Positions 20,482-30,415 of a DNA stretch of 64,000 bases are shown in pieces. The stretch is taken from positions 25,124,715 through 25,188,714 of the forward strand of contig CM055819.1 of assembly GCA_029582265.1 (NCBI GenBank), given 5' to 3'. The notes below the pieces were generated by a model. It was not told the origin of the DNA, ran no database searches, and saw nothing but the letters and a program-made list of their open reading frames with translations. Within the stretch, counting starts at the first letter, position 1. Each line of letters opens with the position of its first letter. Origin of the DNA: Zoroaster sp. YZ-2022 (taxonomy: Eukaryota > Echinodermata > Asteroidea > Forcipulatida > Zoroasteridae). Made by a program: the position numbers and the translations under genes.

Positions 20482-21925
20482 TGATGAAATACCAGTAGAA
20501 GCACTCAGAGCATTGGATGACGTAAACATCAAACACTTGACTAACCTCTGCAACAGAATATATTTGAGTGGTTACATTCCTGTAGAAATGAGGAAATCCA
20601 TCTTCATTCCTATAGCGAAAAAGATCAAAGCAGAAAATTGTACAGATTATCGAACCATCAGCTTAATGAGCCAAGTAACAAAGCTGATTCTTAAAATCAT
20701 ACAACAACGAATCTCTATCAGGGTCGAAGCAGAAATAAGTAGATTCCAGAGTGGTTTCAGGAAAGGCACCGGAACAAGAGAAGGAATATTTCACCTGAGG
20801 ATCATCTGCGAACGGGCTTTACAAGTTAATAGGGAGGTGTTTGCATGTTTCATTGATTACAGTAAAGCATTTGACTGTGTTAAACATGATCATTTGATTC
20901 ACATTTTGAAGGAGGTTGGTGTGGATAACAGGGATTTAAAGATAATTGCTGGTTTGTATTGGCAACAAAGTGGAAGCGTCAGAACAGAGCATGGATTATC
21001 CAGTGAGTTTCAAATTAAGAGGGAGTCAGACAGGGCTGTGTGCTATCACCTAGCTTATTCAATTTGTATGTGGAGCGCATTTTCAAGGCTGTTGAGGATA
21101 AGAAGGGAATCATAGTTGGAGGGATAAATATTAATAATCTACGTTACGCAGATGATACGGTTCTCATTTCTGACAGTGAACATAATGTACAAGTCTTATT
21201 AAATGCTGTTAACGAAGAAGGTGAAAAATGGGGAATGAAGATAAATGTGACCAAAACAAAAGCGATGGTAATCCATAAGAGAGAGGTAGCGCCAAACATC
21301 AATGTAAGACTAAATGGGAATAAATTGCAACAGGTGTCAAGCATTGTTTACCTAGGCCACCTAATTACAGAAGATGGTACAATGTAGGTGTGAGAAGGAG
21401 ATCCTGAGGAGAATAGGGATAGCAAGGGTTGCATTTGAGAAAATGGCAAATGTTCTCACTTCACGGAGCATCCATATTACAACAAGGTTGAAGCTGGCAC
21501 AATGTTACATCTGGTCCACACTACTCTATTCTTCTCAAACATGGACACTTGGTACAGATATAATTAACAGAATAAATGCTTTTGAGATGTGGGTATACAG
21601 ACGCATCTTAAAAATCTCATGGAGAGACAGAACCACAAACACTGAAGTCTTAAGAAGAATGAGAACAGAAAGGTCACTTATGAATAACATCAAGAAAAGG
21701 AAAATGGAGTACTTCGGTCACATAATAAGAAAAGGAGCTTTGCAACGAGAAATTATGGATGGAAAGATAGATGGTAAAAGAGGAAGAGGTAGACCAAGAC
21801 AAAGTTGGACAAGTAACATCAAGATGTGGACAGGAATGGAGTACAGGGAGTGTGTGAGGACGGCGCAGGAGACAAAGGAGTGGAGATCTGTGGTAGCCAA
21901 CCTGCTGCAAGCAGAGGACACCAAC
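20482..21925 (+). mobile_element. 5'-truncated non-LTR retrotransposon (LINE) with broken reverse transcriptase
   Basis: Encodes part of a reverse transcriptase. Recognisable blocks are QSGFRKGTGTREGIFHL, FIDYSKAFDCVKHDHL, VRQGCVLSPSLFNLY, LRYADDTVL (catalytic YADD) and a C-terminal part with YFGHIIRK and KRGRGRPRQSW, as in many jockey/RTE-like elements; the clade is not resolved. The endonuclease and the start of the RT are absent. Three frames must be joined: a one-base loss near 21020 (before GVRQGC) and a shift near 21380. The flanks AGTTATAC (20474-20481) and AGTTAAC (21926-21932) are a likely target duplication. The empty site is seen at about 40350. No poly(A) tail. Confidence 0.92.
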
Positions 21926-21932
21926 AGTTAAC

Positions 21933-22689
21933 AAGGCTGTCAGCATCAACTTCAATAAAAACAGTTTTTGTAGTAACAGCTTCTTTGCCTAAATTATGGT
22001 GCTAGAAAAATGCCTTCATATTGTACATTGAAGGGGGGTGTACACTATTGGTAAAATGTCTAAAGGGCATCTACATGTATACTTTATAAGAGTGAAGAGA
22101 TACATGTATAAAAACAACCTGTGAAAGTTTCAGCTTATTTACTTGTATGGTTTATGAGAAAATAGCAAAACAATGTCCAGCTTTGTTTGTATGCATTCTA
22201 ATGTTGAAAAGTACATGTAGTGTTATTTCTTAAATTTGTAAATTGTCAACAACATGTTCATGTTTTCTTGAAAAAGACAGCATTTGAGACGGAATAAGTT
22301 CACAGAATGTTTGGTACCATTAGATCTTCAAACCAAGTAAGCTTTTAGATAATAATTCACAACTTTTGTTTTCAGGCAATTACCCATAGTAAAAACTGCC
22401 TATAATGCTTACACTAATGCTATTCTTGAGTAATGTAAATGATTTCAGATTTACATGAAACTTACTTGGTGTATTTAAATTGATGATGGGATCAAACATA
22501 AATTGATACATGTATATTTCTGTCTCAGGTATTATCATTTTAGTGCAATTGATCAAATTATTTTAAAAAATAAATTGTTGTCTACCGGAGACGTAAATTC
22601 CATGTTGGAGTGAATACGTCAAATCTGAATGCATATCCACTGAGTTCTATTTTCTTGAAATTAGATGAAACTTTCACGGGTTGTTAATT
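21933..22689. other. Intergenic repeat block, end of a large unit
   Basis: Matches 9130-9560 plus 11260-11460, and 40358-41110 and 56580-57335. No gene. Confidence 0.6.
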
Positions 22690-23370
22690 AAAGAACCTGT
22701 ATGGATGCATTGACAGACATCTTACCTAAAGTGTACATGCATACTGGGGGTTAGGATTAAAGAACCTGTATGGATGCATTGACAGACATCTTACCTAAAG
22801 TGTACATGCATACTGGGGGTTAGGGTTAAAGAACCTGTATGGATGCATTGACAGACATCTTACCTAAAGTGTACATGCATACTGGGGGTTAGGATTAAAG
22901 AACCTGTATGGATGCATTGACAGACATCTTACCTAAAGTGTACATGCATACTGGGGGTTAGGGTTAAAGAACCTGTATGGATGCATTGACAGACATCTTA
23001 CCTAAAGTGTACATGCATACTGGGGGTTAGGATTAAAGAACCTGTATGGATGCATTGACAGACATCTTACCTAAAGTGTACATGCATACTGGGGGTTAGG
23101 ATTAAAGAACCTGTATGGATGCATTGACAGACATCTTACCTAAAGTGTACATGCATACTGGGGGTTAGGAAATAATAGAACCTGTATGGATGCATTGACA
23201 GACATCTTACCTAAAGTGTACATGCATACTGGGGGTTAGGATTAAAGAACCTGTATGGATGCATTGACAGACATCTTACCTAAAGTGTACATGCATACTG
23301 GGGGTTAGAGTTAAAGAACCTGTATGGATGCATTGACAGACATCTTACCTAAAGTGTATACTTACTTGCT
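22690..23370. repeat. 69-bp tandem repeat array, about ten copies
   Basis: Same unit as 1-324, starting at 22690, 22759, 22828, 22897, 22966, 23035 and 23104. A slightly changed copy (AATAATAGAACC) follows, then 23244 and 23313. The last copy is partial. The GGATTAA/GGGTTAA variant alternates over the first four junctions, which hints at a 138-bp higher-order unit. Confidence 0.97.
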
Positions 23371-23439
23371 TTATGGGACCAACAAAACGTAACCATTTAT
23401 CAGACACATCTAGTCATTATGCATTAGAACTCACTCATT

Positions 23440-24611
23440 ATACTCAGACTCCAATAAAACAAAGAAAGATGCAGGTTGGTTGAATGAATTCATGCCACAG
23501 TCAAAACAACTGTTTTTATTTTGTGCCTGATACCATTTGTTTGGGCAAACCGGTCACTAAGAACAAAAACGGCAGGTACACCAGACCCAAAAAGCGGTAC
23601 ACCAGACCCAAAAAAGCGGGTACACCAGACCCTTAAAAGCGGGTACACCAGACCCCAAAAAGCGGGTACACCAGACCCAAAAAGCGGGTACACCAGACCC
23701 AAAAAGCGGGTACACCAGACCCAAAAAGCGGGTACACCAGACCCAAAAAAGCAGGTACACCAGACCCTTAAAAGCGGGTACACCAGACCCTTACAACAGC
23801 GGGTACCCTACAAATTGCTGGATATGCCAGCTAAAAACCAAACATTCTTGGGTAGGCCTACACCAGGTTAACTTTACATGTACCTCCATGTCTGTATATA
23901 ATTATAATAAAATGACAAAAGCATGTTTCATAACATAATCAAAAGATACAGTTGCACTTCCACCGATGGAACATTGTCGGAATCATAGCCTCATGAAACT
24001 TGCGAGCGCTATGGCAACCATACCCAAACAAAACAAATTTAATGACATGAATACTGTAATTATTACAGGTTGATCACCACTCACCAAAATGGGGTTAATG
24101 GCTGTCTGAACCCTACAAAAAATGCCATTATACATAGTAGGAGCAAAAGGCATTAACCAACCTTACCAACCTAAAAAGAGGAGGAGCCTGTGGGATGGCA
24201 GTGGGAATATTTTCTAGCATCTTCATTAATCCAGTGACTGTGACAAAGTGGAAGATAAATTCATTAAGCCCGCCTAACCTAAAGTTTAATGATGCTTAGA
24301 TGAGCAAATTAATTGGTTAAGCCTGTAAAGAATTTGCATACGAGCACGTACCTGCCTAACAACCAGTAAACAAATAGCCCAAGGTCAGCCGATTGTTTTG
24401 GCATACAGCCAAATACCAGGGGCCAATAATGAAAGACAAGTGATGAAACACTTCTCACGAGTGAGGGCGCAATACAACAAATATGATGCCAAGCATTTTG
24501 CATAAAGTGCAATAACATGCAATCGGAGAGGAAAGCCCCAGCATGGGATAGAACAATGTAAGTTTACGCTGAGCATAAAGACCTTTTATCCTAAAGGTGA
24601 TAAAAGGAATT
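23440..24611. repeat. Short A2-B2 unit of the split-repeat element
   Basis: Positions 23440-24122 match the left end of the long unit (24612-25177) and 24206-24611 match its right end (30005-30415). An 83-bp stretch between them (24123-24205) is not in the long unit. It sits immediately next to the long unit, with GGAATT joined to ATACTCAG. Confidence 0.9.
23571..23818. repeat. 22-bp minisatellite GCGGGTACACCAGACCCAAAAA in B2
   Basis: About eleven copies with A-run or CTTAA variants between GCGGGTACACCAGACCC cores. Copy number differs among related ends (24739-24870, 41827-41974, 44481-44551, 57607-57722, 58687-58811). The long ORFs on both strands here are produced by the repeat. Confidence 0.95.
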
Positions 24612-24738
24612 ATACTCAGACTCCAATAAAACAAAGAAAGATGCAGGTTGAATGAATTCATGCCACAGTCAAAACAACTGTTTTTATTTTGTGCCGGATA
24701 CCATTTGTTTGGGCAAACCGGTCACTAAGCACAAAAAC

Positions 24739-24870
24739 GGCAGGTACACCAGACCCTTAAAAGCGGGTACACCAGACCCTTAAAAGCGGGTACACCAGAC
24801 CCAAAAAGCGGGTACACCAGACCCTTAAAAGCGGGTACACCAGACCCTTAAAAGCGGGTACACCAGACCC
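24739..24870. repeat. 22-bp minisatellite in B1
   Basis: Six copies of the GCGGGTACACCAGACCC core, mostly with the CTTAAAA spacer, at the same place in the element end as in B2. Confidence 0.93.
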
Positions 24871-25361
24871 TACAAATTGCTGGATATGCCAGCTAAAAAC
24901 CAAACATTCTTGTGTAGGCCTACACCAGGTTAACTTTACCTCCATGTCTGTATATAATTATAATAAAATGACAAAAGCATGTTTCATAACATAATCAAAA
25001 GATACAGTTGCACTTCCACCGATGGAACATTCAGTCGGAATCATAGCCTCATGAAACTTGCGAGCGCTATGGCAACCATACCCAAACAAAACAAATTTAA
25101 TGACACGAATACTGTAATTATTACAGGTTGATCACAACTCACCAAAATGGGGTTAATGGCTGTCTGAACCCTACAAAAAAGCGCGCCCACACAGAGAAAG
25201 ACAGCCACACCCCCATCCTGGAATGATGAAGTGATGGTAACAAACAAAACCAATTCATCAATAATAATTTTATTGAAACATAGAACCTTGCCATACAGTA
25301 CAACAACAAAGTGTAGAAAATTGAGGAAAAAATACGTCAATAAAGAGGGTTCCGTAAACCA

Positions 25362-25906
25362 TTACATATGTGAAAAAATAAGCCCATGCAAATTACTAAT
25401 GAACAACTGATTACCAAGTGGAGACAAATGTACGCCATCATACAAGTACAGGCTGATCTCCGACCATTTAAACTGAGGGTGATGAATACAAGGAACTTGC
25501 ACCGCACTGCACTGAGATGCTGCCCAACGATTAATTGTTCGGCGCTTACGCTCAATGGCCGGTTGAGAACGGGCGCCGACGTAAAACACACGCGGCAGCA
25601 CATCAGACCAAACAATGGTTGAGCCCGGATACGCCCAACAACAATCGCGAGCATCACGGCCATCTGCTGCCGCAGTGCAAACTCGTCTGTATCAACTAGG
25701 TCATTAGTACCCAAGTGAATGATTATGAAAGCTGGGGAAGGTGCCCGTTTGCTGAGGTCAATCAGCAGGTCGCTGCAGTCGCCAATACCTGCCCCACCTT
25801 TGCCTTTCCAAAACACTTCCATAGGAAGGCCGAACGGGCGTTCTGCACTCCGCACTAGCGAATCCCCAACGATCCAAATTGCACCTATTGAAAACAAATT
25901 GAACAC
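25362..25906 (-). pseudogene. SGNH-family hydrolase of the mobile element, frameshifted
   Basis: SGNH hydrolases are esterases/lipases with a Ser-Gly-Asn-His catalytic set. The motifs appear in order on the minus strand: IVGDSLVRS (catalytic Ser, near 25860), a Gly-rich GKGGAGIGD, IIIHLGTND (Gly-Thr-Asn-Asp, near 25715) and DGVHLSPLGNQLF (Asp-x-x-His, near 25430). The last block lies in another frame, so one shift near 25600 breaks the gene. It follows the recombinase on the same strand, the place where some Ngaro-type elements carry such a domain. Its role in the element is not known to me. Copies with more damage are at 42585-43056, 45155-45620 and 59424-59900. Confidence 0.85.
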
Positions 25907-26006
25907 GATAACAATGAAATAAACACAGCAGCCAATGTGTAAGATTGCAAAAATTGAACCCGCCCCATAGACAAGTTACTATGAGTTTGCAAGTTGCAAG
26001 TTGGAA

Positions 26007-26325
26007 CTGGGCGGATGTAGGACAAGACAGCATTTGAACGCCAACGTCCCATGCTACGAATGTCAACCTGTGAAAGCCCGAGCGCAGATGCGGAAGATGC
26101 CGTGCAATGTCGAAATGAGTGACCCGTATGTGATGCACTTTAGGCCTGCCAATGAAACTGTTCTCTTAAACACCGAGTTAAACTGGTACCGAATTCACGG
26201 GGTTCCATCAAAATGACAGAAAAATGGCCCCAAACATTGGGGGCGAATGGCGATGAAAGCCATTAAGGCACGGACCGGACAGAGGAAGTCGTTACCAGAC
26301 TGCACTAGCCGAATGCGTGATCCTA
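26007..26325 (-). pseudogene. Tyrosine recombinase, C-terminal catalytic half, broken
   Basis: Minus-strand motifs in order: NDFLCPVRALMAFIAIRP, GPFFCHFDGTP, a TGA stop where the next codon should be, IRYQF, FKRTVSLAGLK, a one-base shift, GHSFR (the H-x-x-R part of the active site), MGRWRSNAVLSYIRP (the Trp in place of the second His, and the Tyr nucleophile). These enzymes cut and rejoin DNA through a 3'-phosphotyrosine and insert circular element DNA. The copy near 43010-43380 has HIQGHSFRIGAASSASALG, so the family consensus is clear. The N-terminal half is not visible. The TGA is shared with that copy, so the inactivation predates their duplication. Confidence 0.87.
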
Positions 26326-26329
26326 TGCG

Positions 26330-27851
26330 TGGACGTCTTGAGCGCCGGTTTTTATTTTTTATTTTTATTTTTTGAGACGCATAGAATTATGGTCATCAAA
26401 AAATTGATGTTGGTAATGTGGAGAAAATCACTTTTCTCCAGAAGCAAACCTTACAGAACAAGAGTTAAGCTTAAGCTATACTGTATTGATTTCTAAACTA
26501 AATTTATTAGAGCCCCAGTAGCCTTACACCAGTACTTAAACATGGTTAAGTTTTACCAATGTAAAGTACTTGTGTAGTGACAGCAGTGTTTACACACACA
26601 GCAAGTTCGTATCTGTGAGAATGTAATACATTGTATTACATTTTGTACATGAAGACATGCACTTTGACCTTGCAGTAGAGAAACTTCAGGTAAACTTTAC
26701 CAATGAGTTAATTAATGTTAATTTTAGCCAGTGGATTGAATATGCATATGTCAAGCTGTGAAGTGCCAATCACTTTGGTCGCAAGCACATCTTGTTTACT
26801 AGCTTAACCAATTACTTGTGGTCGCACGCGCATTGTGCGTACATGTTATTGCTACCCATCGTCAACCATAGACATGCTACAAGTCCTTGATTGATCGGTC
26901 ATGCATAATCCGTCACTGTGCGTGATCCTTGAATTACTGATTTAGTATAGGGACCCTACATCAAGTTTAGATAGAATCCCCATTAATTAAATGGAAGAAA
27001 TTTAAGAGAACTAATGAATGGAAGACATTGAAGAGAGTTAATAAAGAAGCATATACCGGTTGAATTGAAAGTAAACCCTTTTGTTTCAGTGTAACCTTTT
27101 ATTATCAGGTTTGGTCGTCCGTCTCGTCATCATCTTGTCAGTCCTCATTCTTGACTCTGTAAAACTCATCATCATCATCCTCTCCACCATCACACACCAT
27201 CTTCACTTACAACCTCAAGCCCAGATTGTACACTCGTACATCACACCTCAGACTTCCGCGTTCTGTAAAAGCGGGTTGTTGAGACACGCCCGTTTTAGTA
27301 GTGATAAGAGCGGCAGGGTTGGACCCGACCGTTACAGTATAATGACCCACCCCCAGCTGTTGTTAAAGTTGATGGGGGCACAGAAATTTTACTGAAGAAG
27401 AAAAACGGTTGACCCATGCTTCATCTTATTCCAGATGGTTGTAAAATTGTTTTTAAACTTGAAAATAAAATTGTTTTAGTTTTTAAAAATAAAATGGTAT
27501 AATTTATTTTTCAAATCAAATATTTCTTTCCATAACCATGATATTAATGATCATTTTCTCAATAATTTACCACAACAGACGAAATAACACCAACGAATTA
27601 AGAAGTAGGCCTAGCCTTTGTTCGCTTCTCCTATAAGGAATGTGTCCATTTTGAGGATCAGTAGGCCCCTATTCCTTAAAAAAAAATCATTGCAAATGCA
27701 ACGCATTCACCTCTTTTGGTTTCCACTGACAACAGCTCATTGACGGCATAGAACAATAAAATCACAGATGTTCGTGTACAACAAATTGAGGTTATGTAAA
27801 TCCCTTACTATTTGTATAAAATCAGTGGTTAAACAACTTTTCCATTTTCAC
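26330..27851. other. Internal region of the split-repeat element, no gene read
   Basis: AT-rich sequence with an A/T run near 26350-26380. Short ORFs such as 27081-27395 have no recognisable domain and are broken in the related copies at 46830-47080 and 61130-61340. No reverse-transcriptase motif was found. Confidence 0.5.
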
Positions 27852-28224
27852 AATAATAATAATAATAATAATAATAATAAGTGGACTTATATAGCGCACG
27901 TATCCACCAACTAAGTGGTGCTCAAGGCGCATTATATCATTACCCCTGCTCATAAGGCTCATAAATCATTCCTGAAACCATCTCAGCTCCCTGGGGAGTA
28001 TACAGCTCAATTGCTGCCATTACAGTGCATATACTGTACATGTAGGGCTAATCAACCAACTCTGCCCTCACAGGTACCCATTTAACCCCTGGGTGGAGAG
28101 AAGCAATTATGGTTAAGTGTCTTGCTCAAGGACACAAGTGTCACGGCCGGGATTCGAACCCACATTCTGCTGCTAACACCAGAACTTGAGTCTGGTAAGT
28201 TAGACCGCTCGGCCACGACGCTCC
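27852..28224 (-). mobile_element. tRNA-derived SINE nested in the split-repeat element
   Basis: Reverse orientation of the SINE at 13318-13694. The (AAT)n tail at 27852-27881 is followed by GTGGACTTATATAGCGC, and the tRNA-like head lies near 28140-28224 with a B-box GGATTCGAACCC. It occupies the same place in the copies at 47659 and 61941, so it inserted before the element or segment was duplicated. Confidence 0.9.
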
Positions 28225-30004
28225 ACAAGCACCAACTTTACAGTAAATCATACAATTTCACTTATGATTTTCTTTTTTGTAACAAGCACGACTTCTTAGA
28301 TAAGTTTATGCAACATAAAATCACAGATGTTCGTGAACAACAAATTGAGGTTATGTAAATCCCTTACTATTTGTATTTAGTAAAATCAGTGGTTAAACAA
28401 CTTTTCCATTTTCACAAGTACCAACTTTACAGTAAATCATACAATTTTACCTATGATTTTATGCAAACAGTAGCCTAATACTCCATATTAAAGCCAAAGG
28501 CAAGTTCGTTATTTCACGAGTGCGGCGAATTACTTACGTAAATGGACGATACATGAACGATACATGAACATGGGCAGATCCAGAACATTTTTTAGGGGGG
28601 GGCTGAGAACCCAAAAACAATTATTTTTCAGTACTACAAAAATTACAATGAAATAATCAAAGGGAGAGAAAAACAAAGCACACTGTGGGAATGCGTTTTT
28701 CCCCTCCCCTCCTCTCTCTCTCCTCTCTTTCTCTCCTTTTTTTAAATAAATTATTTTAAAAAAATGATTTTAGGGGCTACAGCCCCTTAGCCTCTTAGCC
28801 TCGGACCCGCCAATGATGAACCATTAACTTTACAACTTGCCCGATCATTGCCCACTGTAGCTGGTTGGATATTTCCCAACACACCGCTACCGTGTTGGTA
28901 GTGATGGGAGATACCATGATCACTAGAGCACAACGACGACTGCCGGCCACTCATGGTGCAGTGTCTGTCATTCGCAGGAGGCCGACCTTGAGCCGCCGTC
29001 GGACCCCTGGCACCTCGGCGTTGCCTTGGTCCCTGTCCTCGATGTGCTGACTGCTTCAGCGGCGATGATAGCCGTGCTGGCGTTCATGTTTGTCTCTTCA
29101 GCCGAGGCATATCCCTCAGCCGGCGGCTACAACAACGCAACGAATTCTCTGTCTTTACTGTTCCAATCACAGTTTATGCCGTTAGGGCCTATAACAAGTT
29201 ACGGGTAGACCTCAGTCCGAATGAATAAGCGCCGGAAAAGTTGAAGCAACCCCCGTGTAAAAGTGCTGATGAAATTGAAGATAACAGTTTTGTACACTGG
29301 AAAAAAAAACAATAGTCAGACGTTCTATCCGTTAAGTTAAACCTCAGGCCGAACAGTGGAGGCCTAGCTATGCCTGTAACGTTACTGTAATAATGTTCGG
29401 TAGCTCAAATTACCGCGACCACAGAGACGTCAAAATTCCACCAAACATATGTAAATCCAAAGAATACGTTGTCAATCCAATAACTGAATATATATCCACG
29501 AAATTACTAAAGACAAGAGGAACTATGCGGCCTCATAGAAAACTACATGAGGAAACGGAGAGAACTTTTATTTGTGTAACAGTGGCATTGAAGAACTGAG
29601 CCGATGTTATGTAGAAATCCACAGAAAAAACAAACTTGATAAACAAAATCCGCTGGATAATGTTGATAGTCAATTGTTTTTAAACCAAAAATTGCGGCTG
29701 GAGAACCCAAGTCCAATATGAATTATCCTTCACAAATTGAAAAGGAAAATAATATTGTCCTTGGAGATTTGTCCTTGCACAAATTCCAACAATAATTTAC
29801 CGGATACAAATCGTCGAGAACGCCTCCGATGCTTGCGTCTGGAACACTAGCTTCGAAAAATACAGCTGCAAAATATCAAAAATTGTCAGCTGCTGAAATA
29901 AACAACTGAAGCGACGTCTTTTTAATTGATGATCCACAAGCCAAAGCGATTTATCCAGCTGCAGAAGAACCGAGGCGAAATTTTTATATCACCTTCGTCA
30001 CACC
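28225..30004. other. Internal region of the element with a GC-rich patch
   Basis: Positions 28680-28745 form a C/T-rich run. The patch 28860-29220 is GC-rich and could be a relic of the first ORF; on the minus strand it reads MNASTAIIAAEAVSTSRTG before a stop. Plus-strand ORFs (29393-29599, and the copy at 48815-49087 with SADEIEDNSFVHWKK) show partial conservation but no family I recognise. Confidence 0.4.
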
Positions 30005-30415
30005 AATATTTTCTAGCATCTTCATTAATCCAGTGACTGTGACAAAGTGCAAGTTAAATTCATTAAGCCCGCCTAACCTAAAGTTTAATGATGCTTAGAT
30101 GAGCAAATTAATTGGTTAAGCCTCTAAAGAACTTGCATACCAGCACGTACATGTACCTGCCTAACAACCAGTAAACAAATAGCCCAAGGTCAGCCGATTG
30201 TTTTGGCATACAGCCAAATACCAGGGGCCAATAATGAAAGACAAGTGATGAAACACTTCTCACGAGTGAGGGCGCAATACAACAAATATGATGCCAAGCA
30301 TTTTCCATAAAGTGCAATAACACGCAATCGGAGAGGAAAGCCCCAGCATGGGATAGAACAATGTAAGTTTACGCTGAGCATAAGACCTTTTATCCTAAAG
30401 GTGATAAAAGGAATT
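30005..30415. repeat. A1 terminal repeat of the split-repeat element
   Basis: Matches 24206-24611 from AATATTTTCTAGCATC to GTGATAAAAGGAATT with few differences. One difference is TACATGTA at 30148-30155, where the other copy has TA (24349-24350). Confidence 0.9.

Larger units (their letters stand above)
23440..30415 (-). mobile_element. Tyrosine-recombinase element with SGNH hydrolase and split direct repeats (Ngaro-like)
   Basis: The element interrupts host sequence that is continuous at 391-410: left junction ACTCACTCATT/ATACTCAG, right junction AAAAGGAATT/GTTTGCAC. Read on the minus strand the order is A1 (30415-30005), internal region, B1 (25177-24612), A2 (24611-24206), B2 (24122-23440). 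This A-internal-B-A-B layout is known from Ngaro/PAT-type tyrosine-recombinase retrotransposons. Coding remnants are a recombinase (about 26007-26325) and an SGNH hydrolase (25362-25906). No reverse transcriptase or RNase H could be read in 26330-30000, which instead carries a SINE. The same ATT triplet is at both outer ends and at the internal B1/A2 junction, as expected for recombinase-mediated insertion of a circle. It is most likely defective or non-autonomous; a Crypton-like origin is the alternative. Confidence 0.8.

Noticed and set aside
23521..23871. Plus-strand ORF of 116 codons (and minus-strand ORFs) with repeated PDPKSGTPDPK-like residues
   Set aside because: It is a translation of the 22-bp minisatellite. 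The period is not a multiple of three, so all frames give similar residues, and copy number varies between element ends.
27081..27395. ORF of 104 codons in the internal part of the element, considered as a reverse transcriptase or gag relic
   Set aside because: No RT, RNase H or zinc-knuckle motif is seen, and the frame is broken in both other copies.
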